64,000 nucleotides of DNA. It comes from JBCAXA01 sp038749025. GTDB taxonomy: Bacteria > Pseudomonadota > Gammaproteobacteria > Steroidobacterales > Woeseiaceae. The stretch covers positions 1 to 64,000 of the forward strand of contig JBCDIL010000017.1 of assembly GCA_038749025.1 (NCBI GenBank), read 5' to 3'. A model generated the notes under the pieces. The model was not told where the DNA came from. It ran no database searches and was given only the letters and a program-made list of their open reading frames with translations. Every line of letters starts with the position of its first letter. Positions within the stretch are counted from its first letter, which is position 1. A program made the position numbers and the translations under genes. Positions 17,781-25,057 of the stretch are shown piece after piece.

Positions 17781-19568
17781 ATGAGCAGTCTCAACCTTGG
17801 TGTAATCGGAAACTGCCAGAGCGCAGCGCTCGTAGATGAGAAAGCCACCGTTGTCTGGTGTTGCTTGCCGCAGTTCGACAGTGACCCGATCTTTTGCCGG
17901 CTGCTGCGGGACGACGCGGAAACGACGCTCCCCGGCTTTTACGAGATCGAACTACTCGACTTTGAGAAAAGCGAACAGCGATACATCCAAAACACCTGCA
18001 TTCTACAAACCGACCTCACCGACAAACACGGCGCGAGCGTTCGAATTACCGACTTCATGCCGCGCTACATTCATCTCGAGCGCTCGTTTCGGCCCATGAT
18101 GCTGATGCGCGGACTGGAGCCGATTAACGGACGGCCACGTGTTCGAATTCGTTTGCGCCCGGCGAGCAACTACGGTGCGGCTGCGTGCACGACGACGAAC
18201 GGAAGCAACCATATCCGCTATGTGGGTGACCGTGTTGTTTTGAGACTGACCACCGACGTCGCGGTTACCCACGTTTTGGAAGAAGCGAGCTTCGTTCTAG
18301 ATCGACCGCGCTACTTGGTATTGGGTCCAGACGAATCGATGCGCGAAGGCCCGGGCGATGCATTTCACACGCACTATCGCGGTACACGCGATTATTGGCA
18401 GGCCTGGTCGCGCGGTCTGTCGATCCCATTTGAATGGCAGCAAGCCGTTATTCGCGCCGCGATCACGCTGAAGCTCTGCACCTTTGAGGACACCGGTGCC
18501 GTCATCGCTGCGATGACCACATCGGTACCGGAGGCGGCCGGAACCGAGCGTAATTGGGACTACCGGTTTTGCTGGTTGCGCGACAGTTACTTCGTCGTGA
18601 AGGCGCTGAACCGACTGGGCGCGACACGGACGATGGAGGGCTACCTCAACTACTTGGCCAACATCGTCGCTGAAACCGACGCCGACGGCTTAAAGCCGCT
18701 GTACGGCATTAGCGGGCGCTCGCGGATTGAGGAGACCATCGTCGACAGCTTGTCCGGCTACCGAGGCATGGGCCCGGTGCGGATTGGCAATCAAGCCTAC
18801 GAGCAGATTCAACACGATGTCTACGGCGCGGTCGTGCTGTCGACAGCACACAGTTTCGTCGACAGCCGCTTACTGCGCGTCGACTTGGACGCCGAATTCA
18901 CCCGACTTGAAGTGATCGGCGAGTGGGCGCGCGCGAACTACGAACAGCCGGATGCGGGTTTGTGGGAGTACCGCGGCCGCCAACGTGTCCATACCTTCTC
19001 GAGTTTGATGTGTTGGGCCGCTTGCGACCGCCTCGCAAGAATTGCCGCGCATCTCGGCCGCGAAAAACGTGCCGCCTATTGGGCGGAATCGGCCGAGACC
19101 ATTCGCGCCGTGATTCACGAGAAAGCCTGGGACGACGAACAACAAGCATTCACTGAAAGCTTCGGTCGACCGGAGATGGACGCGAGCTTGTTGACGATGC
19201 ACGACCTCGGCTTTATCGAGGCCACTGACCCGCGCTTTATCGGCACGGTTGAGTGCATTGAAAAACACCTGCGCCGCGGCAAGCACATGTTCCGCTACAA
19301 CGCGGCCGACGATTTTGGCGTGCCGGAAAACGCGTTCAATATTTGCACGTTCTGGTTTATCGACGCGTTAGCCGCGATCGGTCGGCGCGATGAGGCGCGT
19401 GAGCTGTTCGAAAACATGCTAGCGTCGCGGAACCATTTGGGGCTCCTGTCGGAAGACATCGACCCACGCAATGGTGACCTGTGGGGCAACTTCCCGCAGA
19501 CCTACAGCATGGCCGGCATCATTACCGCTGCGGTACGATTAAGCCGGTCTTGGGAAGACGCGATCTGA
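17781..19568 (+). CDS. Glycoside hydrolase family 15 protein (glucoamylase/trehalase-like)
   Basis: 595 residues from the ATG at 17781, which gives the usual family start MSSLNLGVIGNCQSAALVDE; a GTG at 17760 would add seven unrelated residues. An N-terminal beta-sandwich (to about residue 220) precedes the (alpha/alpha)6 barrel with RNWDYRFCWLRDSYF, GLWEYRGRQRVHTFSSLMCW (first catalytic glutamate region) and LLSEDIDPRNGDLWGNFPQ (second). No signal peptide, so it is cytoplasmic. Set between otsB and otsA, it could hydrolyse trehalose, as some actinobacterial GH15 enzymes do, or trim alpha-glucans; the sequence alone does not decide. The otsA ATG follows 14 bases after its stop. Confidence 0.9.
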   Translation: MSSLNLGVIGNCQSAALVDEKATVVWCCLPQFDSDPIFCRLLRDDAETTLPGFYEIELLDFEKSEQRYIQNTCILQTDLTDKHGASVRITDFMPRYIHLERSFRPMMLMRGLEPINGRPRVRIRLRPASNYGAAACTTTNGSNHIRYVGDRVVLRLTTDVAVTHVLEEASFVLDRPRYLVLGPDESMREGPGDAFHTHYRGTRDYWQAWSRGLSIPFEWQQAVIRAAITLKLCTFEDTGAVIAAMTTSVPEAAGTERNWDYRFCWLRDSYFVVKALNRLGATRTMEGYLNYLANIVAETDADGLKPLYGISGRSRIEETIVDSLSGYRGMGPVRIGNQAYEQIQHDVYGAVVLSTAHSFVDSRLLRVDLDAEFTRLEVIGEWARANYEQPDAGLWEYRGRQRVHTFSSLMCWAACDRLARIAAHLGREKRAAYWAESAETIRAVIHEKAWDDEQQAFTESFGRPEMDASLLTMHDLGFIEATDPRFIGTVECIEKHLRRGKHMFRYNAADDFGVPENAFNICTFWFIDALAAIGRRDEARELFENMLASRNHLGLLSEDIDPRNGDLWGNFPQTYSMAGIITAAVRLSRSWEDAI

Positions 19569-19582
19569 CGGAGCGAGCACCG

Positions 19583-20974
19583 ATGGCTCAGCAAGGACGT
19601 CTCATCGCCGTGTCGAACCGCGTTGCCATGCCCCGCAAGGGGCAGGCGGCAGCCGGGGGTCTCGCGGTCGGCATACAAGCAGCGCTAGCAGATCAAGGTG
19701 GTATTTGGTTTGGCTGGAACGGGAAGCTTGTTCGCACCGAAGCGAGCGACGCAACGACCACGTCGCAAGACGGCGTTGACTACGCGACGATCTCGCTGAA
19801 CGAGCGCGATTTCGAGCAGTACTACAACGGCTACAGCAACCGCGTGTTGTGGCCGATCTGCCATTACCTCAACAACTTCATACTCTATGAAGCCGATGAC
19901 TTCGAAGGCTACCTGCGCGTAAACAGCGTGTTTGCTCGCAAGCTCGCGCCGCTCATCAAACCCGACGACATGATTTGGGTGCACGACTACCACTTGATTC
20001 CGCTGGCAGCTGAACTTCGCGCTGCGGGTCTTAAGAACCCGATCGGATTTTTCTTACACGTTCCGTTCCCGAGCTACGAGGCGTTTCGCGCGATTCCCGG
20101 CCACGACTATTTGTTGCGGGCCTTGTGCGCCTATGACGTCGTTGGCTTCCAAACCGCACGCGACTTAGCGGCCTTCCGTACGTGCATGCGCCAGCCAGAA
20201 ATCGGCGGCGAGGTTATCTCGGATACACAGATTCGTGTCGCCGGTGGCACCATGACGGTGGATGCGTTTCCGATCGGCATCGACGTCGATGGCCTGCAAG
20301 CCGCCGCCGAACAAGCCGTCGATACCGAAGCGGTGCGGCGCATGTACCGAAGCTTGAGCGGGCGCGATCTTGTCATTGGCGTGGATCGGCTCGACTACTC
20401 CAAAGCGCTGACACAACGGTTTTTGTCGTACGAGCGTTTGCTGCAGAAGTACCCAAACACGCAGAGCAGCCTCGTCTATATGCAGGTCGCACCGCCGACC
20501 CGCACCGGTGTACGCGCCTACGACGAGATTCGCACCGAACTCGAACAGCAAGCCGGCCGCATCAATGGCCGCTTCGCTGAGGCCGATTGGGTGCCGATTC
20601 GTTACTTAAACAAGGGTATCGAGCGTAATCAGCTGATGGGCTTTTTACGCGTTGCGATCTCTGCGCTCGTCACACCTGTCCGCGACGGGATGAACCTCGT
20701 CGCGAAAGAATTTGTCGCGGCGCAAGACCCCGCCGACCCCGGCATTCCGGTCGTCTCGTCGCTGGCCGGCGCGTCCCGGGAGCTGACCGACGCAGTTGTC
20801 GTCAACCCGTACGACAAAGACAACGTGGCCGACGGTATCGCTAGCGTCATCACGATGGATGTCGGTGAGCGCCGCGAACGCTATCAGTCGATGATCGAGG
20901 TTCTGCGCAAGAATGACATCACCGCGTGGCGGCAGCGCTTCGTTGATGCATTGATTAACTGTCGGCGGGATTAG
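19583..20974 (+). CDS. otsA: Trehalose-6-phosphate synthase
   Basis: 463-residue GT20 glycosyltransferase that joins UDP-glucose and glucose 6-phosphate. Start is the ATG at 19583 with CGGAG upstream; the frame is open from 19481 but those residues overlap the GH15 gene. Family marks: LIAVSNRVAMP at the N-terminus, GGLAVGIQAAL, IWFGWNGK, WVHDYHLIPLAAELR with the catalytic region, GVDRLDYSKALTQRF with the UDP-sugar contacts, and RDGMNLVAKEFVAAQ near the C-terminus. Its 3' end overlaps the convergent DUF5946 gene by 20 bases. Works with OtsB encoded at 16958. Confidence 0.95.
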   Translation: MAQQGRLIAVSNRVAMPRKGQAAAGGLAVGIQAALADQGGIWFGWNGKLVRTEASDATTTSQDGVDYATISLNERDFEQYYNGYSNRVLWPICHYLNNFILYEADDFEGYLRVNSVFARKLAPLIKPDDMIWVHDYHLIPLAAELRAAGLKNPIGFFLHVPFPSYEAFRAIPGHDYLLRALCAYDVVGFQTARDLAAFRTCMRQPEIGGEVISDTQIRVAGGTMTVDAFPIGIDVDGLQAAAEQAVDTEAVRRMYRSLSGRDLVIGVDRLDYSKALTQRFLSYERLLQKYPNTQSSLVYMQVAPPTRTGVRAYDEIRTELEQQAGRINGRFAEADWVPIRYLNKGIERNQLMGFLRVAISALVTPVRDGMNLVAKEFVAAQDPADPGIPVVSSLAGASRELTDAVVVNPYDKDNVADGIASVITMDVGERRERYQSMIEVLRKNDITAWRQRFVDALINCRRD

Positions 20975-21476
20975 TTGCCGCTAGCGTCCGTGCCTGTTTC
21001 GCCCACAGAGCGATCTGCTCATGATGAGGCGACCAAGCCTGCCACGTCGATTCCGCCCAGCGTTTGACCGCCGCGTGGTGCTCCGTCGCGGTGTCTGCTT
21101 TTAGTACGTCAACGACTGTCAGACCACCGAAGCTAGCCGGCGGCTCCAACCACGTGAAGCTCATTGCATCGGCGCAGCGTTGCATCAGACTCATCGCAGC
21201 ATTTGTCGATAGACCTTGTTCAAGCACGCTGTGCAGCGAAATCAGGTGTACAGCAACGGACTGAATCGACTGCGGCGACGGCTTGCCGGGATGCTGCACG
21301 GCGTAGGCATCAACGGTGAGTCGATGGACGCTCATGTACGTCGCATCGCTGTACTCGCGCGTAAGAACCTCGCCGAAAGCCGCCCAGCAACTCGGCGTCG
21401 ATTCCATGTACTTGTGCACCGGACCGTCGACTCGCGGTAGTACCACACCACAGCCGGGACAGGTTTCGTTGGTCAT
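20955..21476 (-). CDS. DUF5946-family protein
   Basis: 173-residue protein with an N-terminal CPGCG (residues 6-10) followed by LPRVDGPVHKYMESTPSCWA and then a helical domain rich in histidines (HRLTVDAYAVQHPG, VAVHLISLHSVLEQG). This N-terminal cysteine pair plus YMES..CW pattern is what I associate with DUF5946. It may bind zinc. No signal sequence or membrane segment, so it should be cytoplasmic. Function unknown. It stands alone, converging on otsA, at the edge of the AT-richer accessory stretch. Confidence 0.75.
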   Translation of the reverse strand: MTNETCPGCGVVLPRVDGPVHKYMESTPSCWAAFGEVLTREYSDATYMSVHRLTVDAYAVQHPGKPSPQSIQSVAVHLISLHSVLEQGLSTNAAMSLMQRCADAMSFTWLEPPASFGGLTVVDVLKADTATEHHAAVKRWAESTWQAWSPHHEQIALWAKQARTLAATNPADS

Positions 21477-21538
21477 GAGGTTGTCAGCATAACGGCGCTA
21501 CCAGCATCGGTGCTTTGGGTTTTAACGACACTGTCGGA

Positions 21539-21838
21539 CTAGTGGCTCTTGGCAGCTGAGATCGTAGTAAGCATGGCTTTGCATGCACAAATCTCATACA
21601 TGATCCCAGGCGTCTCGCCCGATAAGTCTTCGGCCCGAACAACAACGTGGACGGTACCCAGGCTTGGGTCGATGCTCAACGCATCGCAGACTCCACGCTC
21701 AATAAAAGGGCGAAAGAGCTTAGTCCTCGCCCCAAGAACCTCGACGCAAAACTTGTCAGCCACATGGGCTTCGATACGAATGATCACATCGGAGCGAAAG
21801 TTAGTGACGCGAGTTAAGCGATATGAACCAGCAAACAT
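21539..21838 (-). CDS. Small hypothetical protein
   Basis: 99 residues from the ATG at 21838. Composition looks protein-like, with alternating strands and helices (SDVIIRIEAHVADKFCVEVL, TVHVVVRAEDLSGETPGIMY), and four cysteines. No signal peptide, membrane helix or recognised motif. A similar-length frame exists on the other strand (21549-21842), but its translation is less protein-like. Family unknown; could be an orphan of the accessory islet. Confidence 0.45.
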   Translation of the reverse strand: MFAGSYRLTRVTNFRSDVIIRIEAHVADKFCVEVLGARTKLFRPFIERGVCDALSIDPSLGTVHVVVRAEDLSGETPGIMYEICACKAMLTTISAAKSH

Positions 21839-21995
21839 GTGAGCCGAGCTCGTAAGAGTTAGCCGGGCGATTTACTGCACGCCCTGCCGTGTTGCGGCGT
21901 TCGCCATCGCGCTCCGTGAGCAAGCCGTCTGCGAACAGTGGCCAAATTCGGGCAACGCTTCGAACCCAACAATCCGCGCGTGTCTTGCAACGCAA
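21839..21995. other. Intergenic stretch in the accessory islet
   Basis: The 157-base gap between the small hypothetical gene and the ankyrin gene. I looked for a terminator, an attC-type recombination site (GTTRRRY/RYYYAAC ends) and a promoter and found none that met consensus. Confidence 0.4.
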
Positions 21996-23177
21996 TTACT
22001 GGTCGGTAGCGTACAACTGAATCAAGTGCACCATATCAGCATCCGCCAGTGCTTCGGCAGCCTCCAGCACCGTTTTCCCAGCGTAGACTTCATGCGGATT
22101 CGCGCCGTACTCTAGCAACAAGCGAACGAGCGCCACTCTTTCGGCTTTATCGGGGTTCGTCTCTAAGACCTGAATCAAATACGGCGGTGGGCACTCTGAT
22201 TGATGACACCGGCGCACAACTGACGCGTTCGCTTGGAGTAGTAACGAGACGATGTGTTCATTGCCAACCATGAGCGCGGATGATAGCGGAGTAACACCCT
22301 TAGCGTTTGCGGCATCCGGATCAGCACCGCGCTCGATGAAAAACTGCACAAGGGAAGAATTTCCGCGCCCGCTAGCGACCATTAGCGGGGTGACATTGAA
22401 CTCGTTCGTCACATTAACGGATAGTCCGTTATTTACGAGCCGCCTAACGAGCGCTTCGCTACCCCATTCAGTTGCGAGCAGTAGTCTGGCGACAGCAGAC
22501 AAGCGAGGATCGTATAGGTTAGGGCTAAAATCAAAATCCGGTACGCGGACTCCATCGGGCAGCATACCGAGCGTTAGGGTGTCTGCGTCATCGTGACGAT
22601 ACGGTGGGACATGCAGGTTCCAGTCATTGCCGTGCTGGTGTCCAGCAACAATACGCCCCGCCAAATCGTAGGACTCCCCGCCGCAAGGGTTATAGAAACC
22701 ACCAACCCCCTCCATAGGCACGACAGTGGATCGTTGCCGCTTGTCCGCCCTCGTAAGGATGGCGCAACCGGTATACGGATCGGACGGAATAACGACGAAA
22801 ACGTCGTCGCGCAACGACCGTAACCCGGAGTTTGGCAGGGCGCTGTGCATCGCGAGAAGCTCGTTGGCAAATGACCGGCCATAAGCCAATTGCGCGCCCT
22901 CCAGTGACTTTATCAAACCCGAGTCATTGGCCGCTGCGGGTAGCATTTCTCGAGGCTCAAGCAACCGCGAGATTTGTTGCGAAGTACGCCGACAAATCAG
23001 TATGGGCTTCTCATCCCACACCATGCGCTTACAGACGCCTTCTTTGAGGTCTGCGAAATCAACTTTCAGGAATGTATCGCCGAGTGCTTCAGCGGTGATG
23101 GTCGCCAACAGCAAGGTGGCTAGGCACCGAAACCAGCTCGCTGGTGCAGCTCGTGTCTGAGATGACGACTCGATCAT
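21996..23177 (-). CDS. Exported pseudo-Rieske/ankyrin-repeat fusion protein
   Basis: 393 residues from the ATG at 23177. A signal peptide (CLATLLLATITAEALG) leads to a region of about 170 residues that follows a Rieske iron-sulfur protein of the bc1 type: KPILICRRTSQQIS matches KPVFIRRRTPEQI, and GGFYNPCGGESYDLAGR matches GGFFCPCHGSRYDLAGR, followed by NLHVPPYR. All four cluster ligands are replaced (C to D133, H to Y135, C to N163, H to G166), while the two disulfide cysteines (C138, C165) remain. From about residue 225, three to four ankyrin repeats follow (TPLMVASGRGNSSLVQFFIE, TPLSSALMVGNEHIVSLLL, ERVALVRLLLEYGANP). It cannot hold a Rieske cluster; a periplasmic binding role is more likely. 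An upstream GTG at 23210 is possible. Confidence 0.8.
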   Translation of the reverse strand: MIESSSQTRAAPASWFRCLATLLLATITAEALGDTFLKVDFADLKEGVCKRMVWDEKPILICRRTSQQISRLLEPREMLPAAANDSGLIKSLEGAQLAYGRSFANELLAMHSALPNSGLRSLRDDVFVVIPSDPYTGCAILTRADKRQRSTVVPMEGVGGFYNPCGGESYDLAGRIVAGHQHGNDWNLHVPPYRHDDADTLTLGMLPDGVRVPDFDFSPNLYDPRLSAVARLLLATEWGSEALVRRLVNNGLSVNVTNEFNVTPLMVASGRGNSSLVQFFIERGADPDAANAKGVTPLSSALMVGNEHIVSLLLQANASVVRRCHQSECPPPYLIQVLETNPDKAERVALVRLLLEYGANPHEVYAGKTVLEAAEALADADMVHLIQLYATDQ

Positions 23178-23193
23178 GTTGCGGTGCTTAAAG

Positions 23194-23526
23194 TCAGTAC
23201 CAGGGATCACAGCTTACGAATGCGGAGTCTTTAAGCACTTTTATATCAATTGTGTAGTCCGGATTGTCGGCTTGTAGTGCAGAAACAGCAGCGCGAAGCC
23301 TGTCGTACATTAAGTTGGGACAGACACTTATAGTCACCTCGCCGAGCTGTCGCGCCGCAACAAACGCAACGAGGTCATCGGTGTTTTCTAACTCTTGACC
23401 CTCGGCCCAATAGCTATTGGTACCGATCTGGACCTGAGTGCCGAGTTCTTCATTGAGAATCGGACGTTGCTGCCCGCAATAATCGGTGAAGAAACAGACT
23501 TGCAATGTGATTAACAACAAAGTCAC
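23194..23526 (-). CDS. Small exported or membrane-anchored hypothetical protein
   Basis: 110 residues. The N-terminus (MTLLLITLQVCFFTDYCG) is a short hydrophobic segment, either anchor or signal. The C-terminal half (DDLVAFVAARQLGEVTISV, YDRLRAAVSALQADNPDYTI) has the helix-strand-helix rhythm of the ExbD/TolR periplasmic domain, but the match is too weak to name it. The gene ends 16 bases before the ATG of the pseudo-Rieske/ankyrin gene on the same strand, so the two are likely co-transcribed. Local G+C is about 43-45 % in two hand-counted 60-base lines, well below the surroundings. Confidence 0.6.
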   Translation of the reverse strand: MTLLLITLQVCFFTDYCGQQRPILNEELGTQVQIGTNSYWAEGQELENTDDLVAFVAARQLGEVTISVCPNLMYDRLRAAVSALQADNPDYTIDIKVLKDSAFVSCDPWY

Positions 23527-23543
23527 AGCGAAACACCTGACCC

Positions 23544-23799
23544 TTAATGAACTGCTTTGATTGATCCGTTGAAGTGCTCATTGGGATGAACCGTCGATTC
23601 ATGAAGGTGGATTACCTTGAACTGCACCTGATCACCCACGCTAGCAAGCATCCGACGGATGCCGAACGACCGACACCGACAGCTCGGTGATTCGTGTAAG
23701 GCCTGGCACTCCTCGTACATCGACCCACAGCCCATAGTGCGCAACGGAGGTCACAATGCCGCTGTAAATTTCACCAAGCTTTACTGTACCGCCTGTCAA
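23544..23799 (-). pseudogene. Frameshifted single S1 RNA-binding domain gene
   Basis: Reading from a TTG at 23799 gives KLGEIYSGIVTSVAHYGLW, then VDVRGVPGLTRITELS, a clear S1-domain first half, ending at TAG 23641-23643. The second half, SVGDQVQFKVIHLHES and NGSIKAVH, which is the classic VGDxVxVKV...LSIKA end of an S1 domain, lies in another frame and stops at 23544. One base change in length, probably in the short repeat near 23665-23680, separates the halves. Either a decayed gene or an assembly error; a continuous product would have about 84 residues. It sits in the islet between the ExbD-like small gene and a lipoprotein gene. Confidence 0.7.
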
Positions 23800-23840
23800 T
23801 TAATTCCAGCTCGTCCTAGGCGCGAAAGCGCCAGACTTAG

Positions 23841-24218
23841 TCAAGCCACACAAATCCACGCGCTCTGGTCCAACAACAGTGCACCGTCTTCTGGTCGGGT
23901 AAACAACCACCATTCGCCGGTGCAAGACTGCGCCGGTACGCCGTCGGATCGACACAACACTAGCGCGCCATCTGGCGACACAAACCAGAACTCATCGGAG
24001 TAGCGGTCGGCCGGTATTTTGAAGTTAGGGTTCTGGTTGGCAAGCGATCTGAGTTCGTTGGCATTAACCGGAGCGTCCGGCAAGACAAGCCAATCTGCGC
24101 CATCTTTTGGTCCGCAATCGGCGCGAAAATCAGCGGATGGACCGGACACGACGCAGCCAGTGACTAGCGTAGCGAAAAATACGGCAACGCAAGTCCGTTG
24201 CAATAAACTCTGACTCAT
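23841..24218 (-). CDS. Small lipoprotein of unknown function
   Basis: 125 residues with a clear lipoprotein signal: hydrophobic core AVFFATLVTG followed by the lipobox cysteine at 22. The mature part has four more cysteines and repeated phrases about display-like segments (ADWLVLPDAPV, EFWFVSPDGALVLCR, EWWLFTRPEDGALLL), which look like three related beta-hairpins of 30-40 residues each. GAAGG lies about ten bases before the ATG. No family recognised. Same strand as the other islet genes. Confidence 0.7.
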   Translation of the reverse strand: MSQSLLQRTCVAVFFATLVTGCVVSGPSADFRADCGPKDGADWLVLPDAPVNANELRSLANQNPNFKIPADRYSDEFWFVSPDGALVLCRSDGVPAQSCTGEWWLFTRPEDGALLLDQSAWICVA

Positions 24219-24242
24219 CGGACGTAAGCCTTCGCGGAGCAG

Positions 24243-24947
24243 CTATTGAACCCGTTGCAGTATGGCGATGTAATCCTTACCGCGGTTGATACGTAAATCG
24301 TCGTCGAGGTAAGTCACGGTCGACGTCGATGGGGGTCGCGATGGATCTTGCGGCACGTTGATCGACAGCGGCGCATTGTCGGCGACGCCCAACGCAGAAC
24401 GAACGTCGTTCGGTGTTACGTCTGCACGTGTGGGCACGAACGCGATGGTATGGAACGCGACTTCAAGAACGTTCGGTGCTTGTTTGGCGACACCGAGATC
24501 GGCGGTAGCGATGTAGAGAAACGGTACGTCGGGATCGCCAGCGGTCATCGTCATCATGTTGCGGTAGAAACGCTTCTCGGGATCGAGCTCCTGCAACACC
24601 GTCAGGCTGGTCGCTTTGCGGCCGGGCTTGCCGCCACCCGGCAGTGCTCGGGTCATGAACATCAAATCGATCTCGCCGACGACGCCTTGGCTGCTAAACC
24701 GGTTGATCCAAATACCTTTGGCCGCACCGGGATTGGCCGCTAAATCAGGAAGCGCCGCCGTCGCTTCGAGCGCTGCGGCTGCCGCATCGATAGCCCCTAA
24801 AACAGCCTCGGTTACTGGCGCACCCGGCTCGTACGCATCAAGTACATCGAGCAAGGAAGACTTCGCGACAAGACGCTCGTCAGCCACCACCAGCGAGCTT
24901 AGACCACATCCGACGATCACCATCGTTACTAAGGCTTTTTTGAGCAC
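24243..24947 (-). CDS. PAP/fibrillin-like lipoprotein
   Basis: 234 residues from the GTG at 24947, which has GGGAG seven bases upstream; the ATG at 24986 lacks one. The N-terminus KKALVTMVIVGC carries a lipobox (IVGC). The C-terminal segment STVTYLDDDLRINRGKDYI is the diagnostic end of the plastid lipid-associated protein/fibrillin family, a lipocalin-like fold, and LLDVLDAYEPGAPVTEAVLG fits its N-terminal helical start. In plants and cyanobacteria the family acts on membrane lipids; a bacterial lipoprotein version may bind lipid at the inner face of the outer membrane. Function is inferred from fold only. Confidence 0.7.
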   Translation of the reverse strand: MLKKALVTMVIVGCGLSSLVVADERLVAKSSLLDVLDAYEPGAPVTEAVLGAIDAAAAALEATAALPDLAANPGAAKGIWINRFSSQGVVGEIDLMFMTRALPGGGKPGRKATSLTVLQELDPEKRFYRNMMTMTAGDPDVPFLYIATADLGVAKQAPNVLEVAFHTIAFVPTRADVTPNDVRSALGVADNAPLSINVPQDPSRPPSTSTVTYLDDDLRINRGKDYIAILQRVQ

Positions 24948-25057
24948 GCTGCAGCTCCCGCATTTTCGATTCCACGGCAAAGACAATAGCAGCCATTTAT
25001 CGCCGACCGTAGTCCGATGGCCAGTGCGGGCTGGCGCGACTGTTGACCGAGACAGCG

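Noticed and set aside
21549..21842. Plus-strand gene mirroring the 99-residue hypothetical
   Set aside because: Its translation is serine/threonine-rich without clear secondary-structure pattern; the minus-strand frame looks better, though confidence in either is modest.
21839..21995. Possible integron attC site between small cassette-like genes
   Set aside because: The sequences GTTAGCC and GGCTAAC do not satisfy the GTTRRRY/RYYYAAC core rules, no second site is present, and other gaps in the islet are too short for cassettes.
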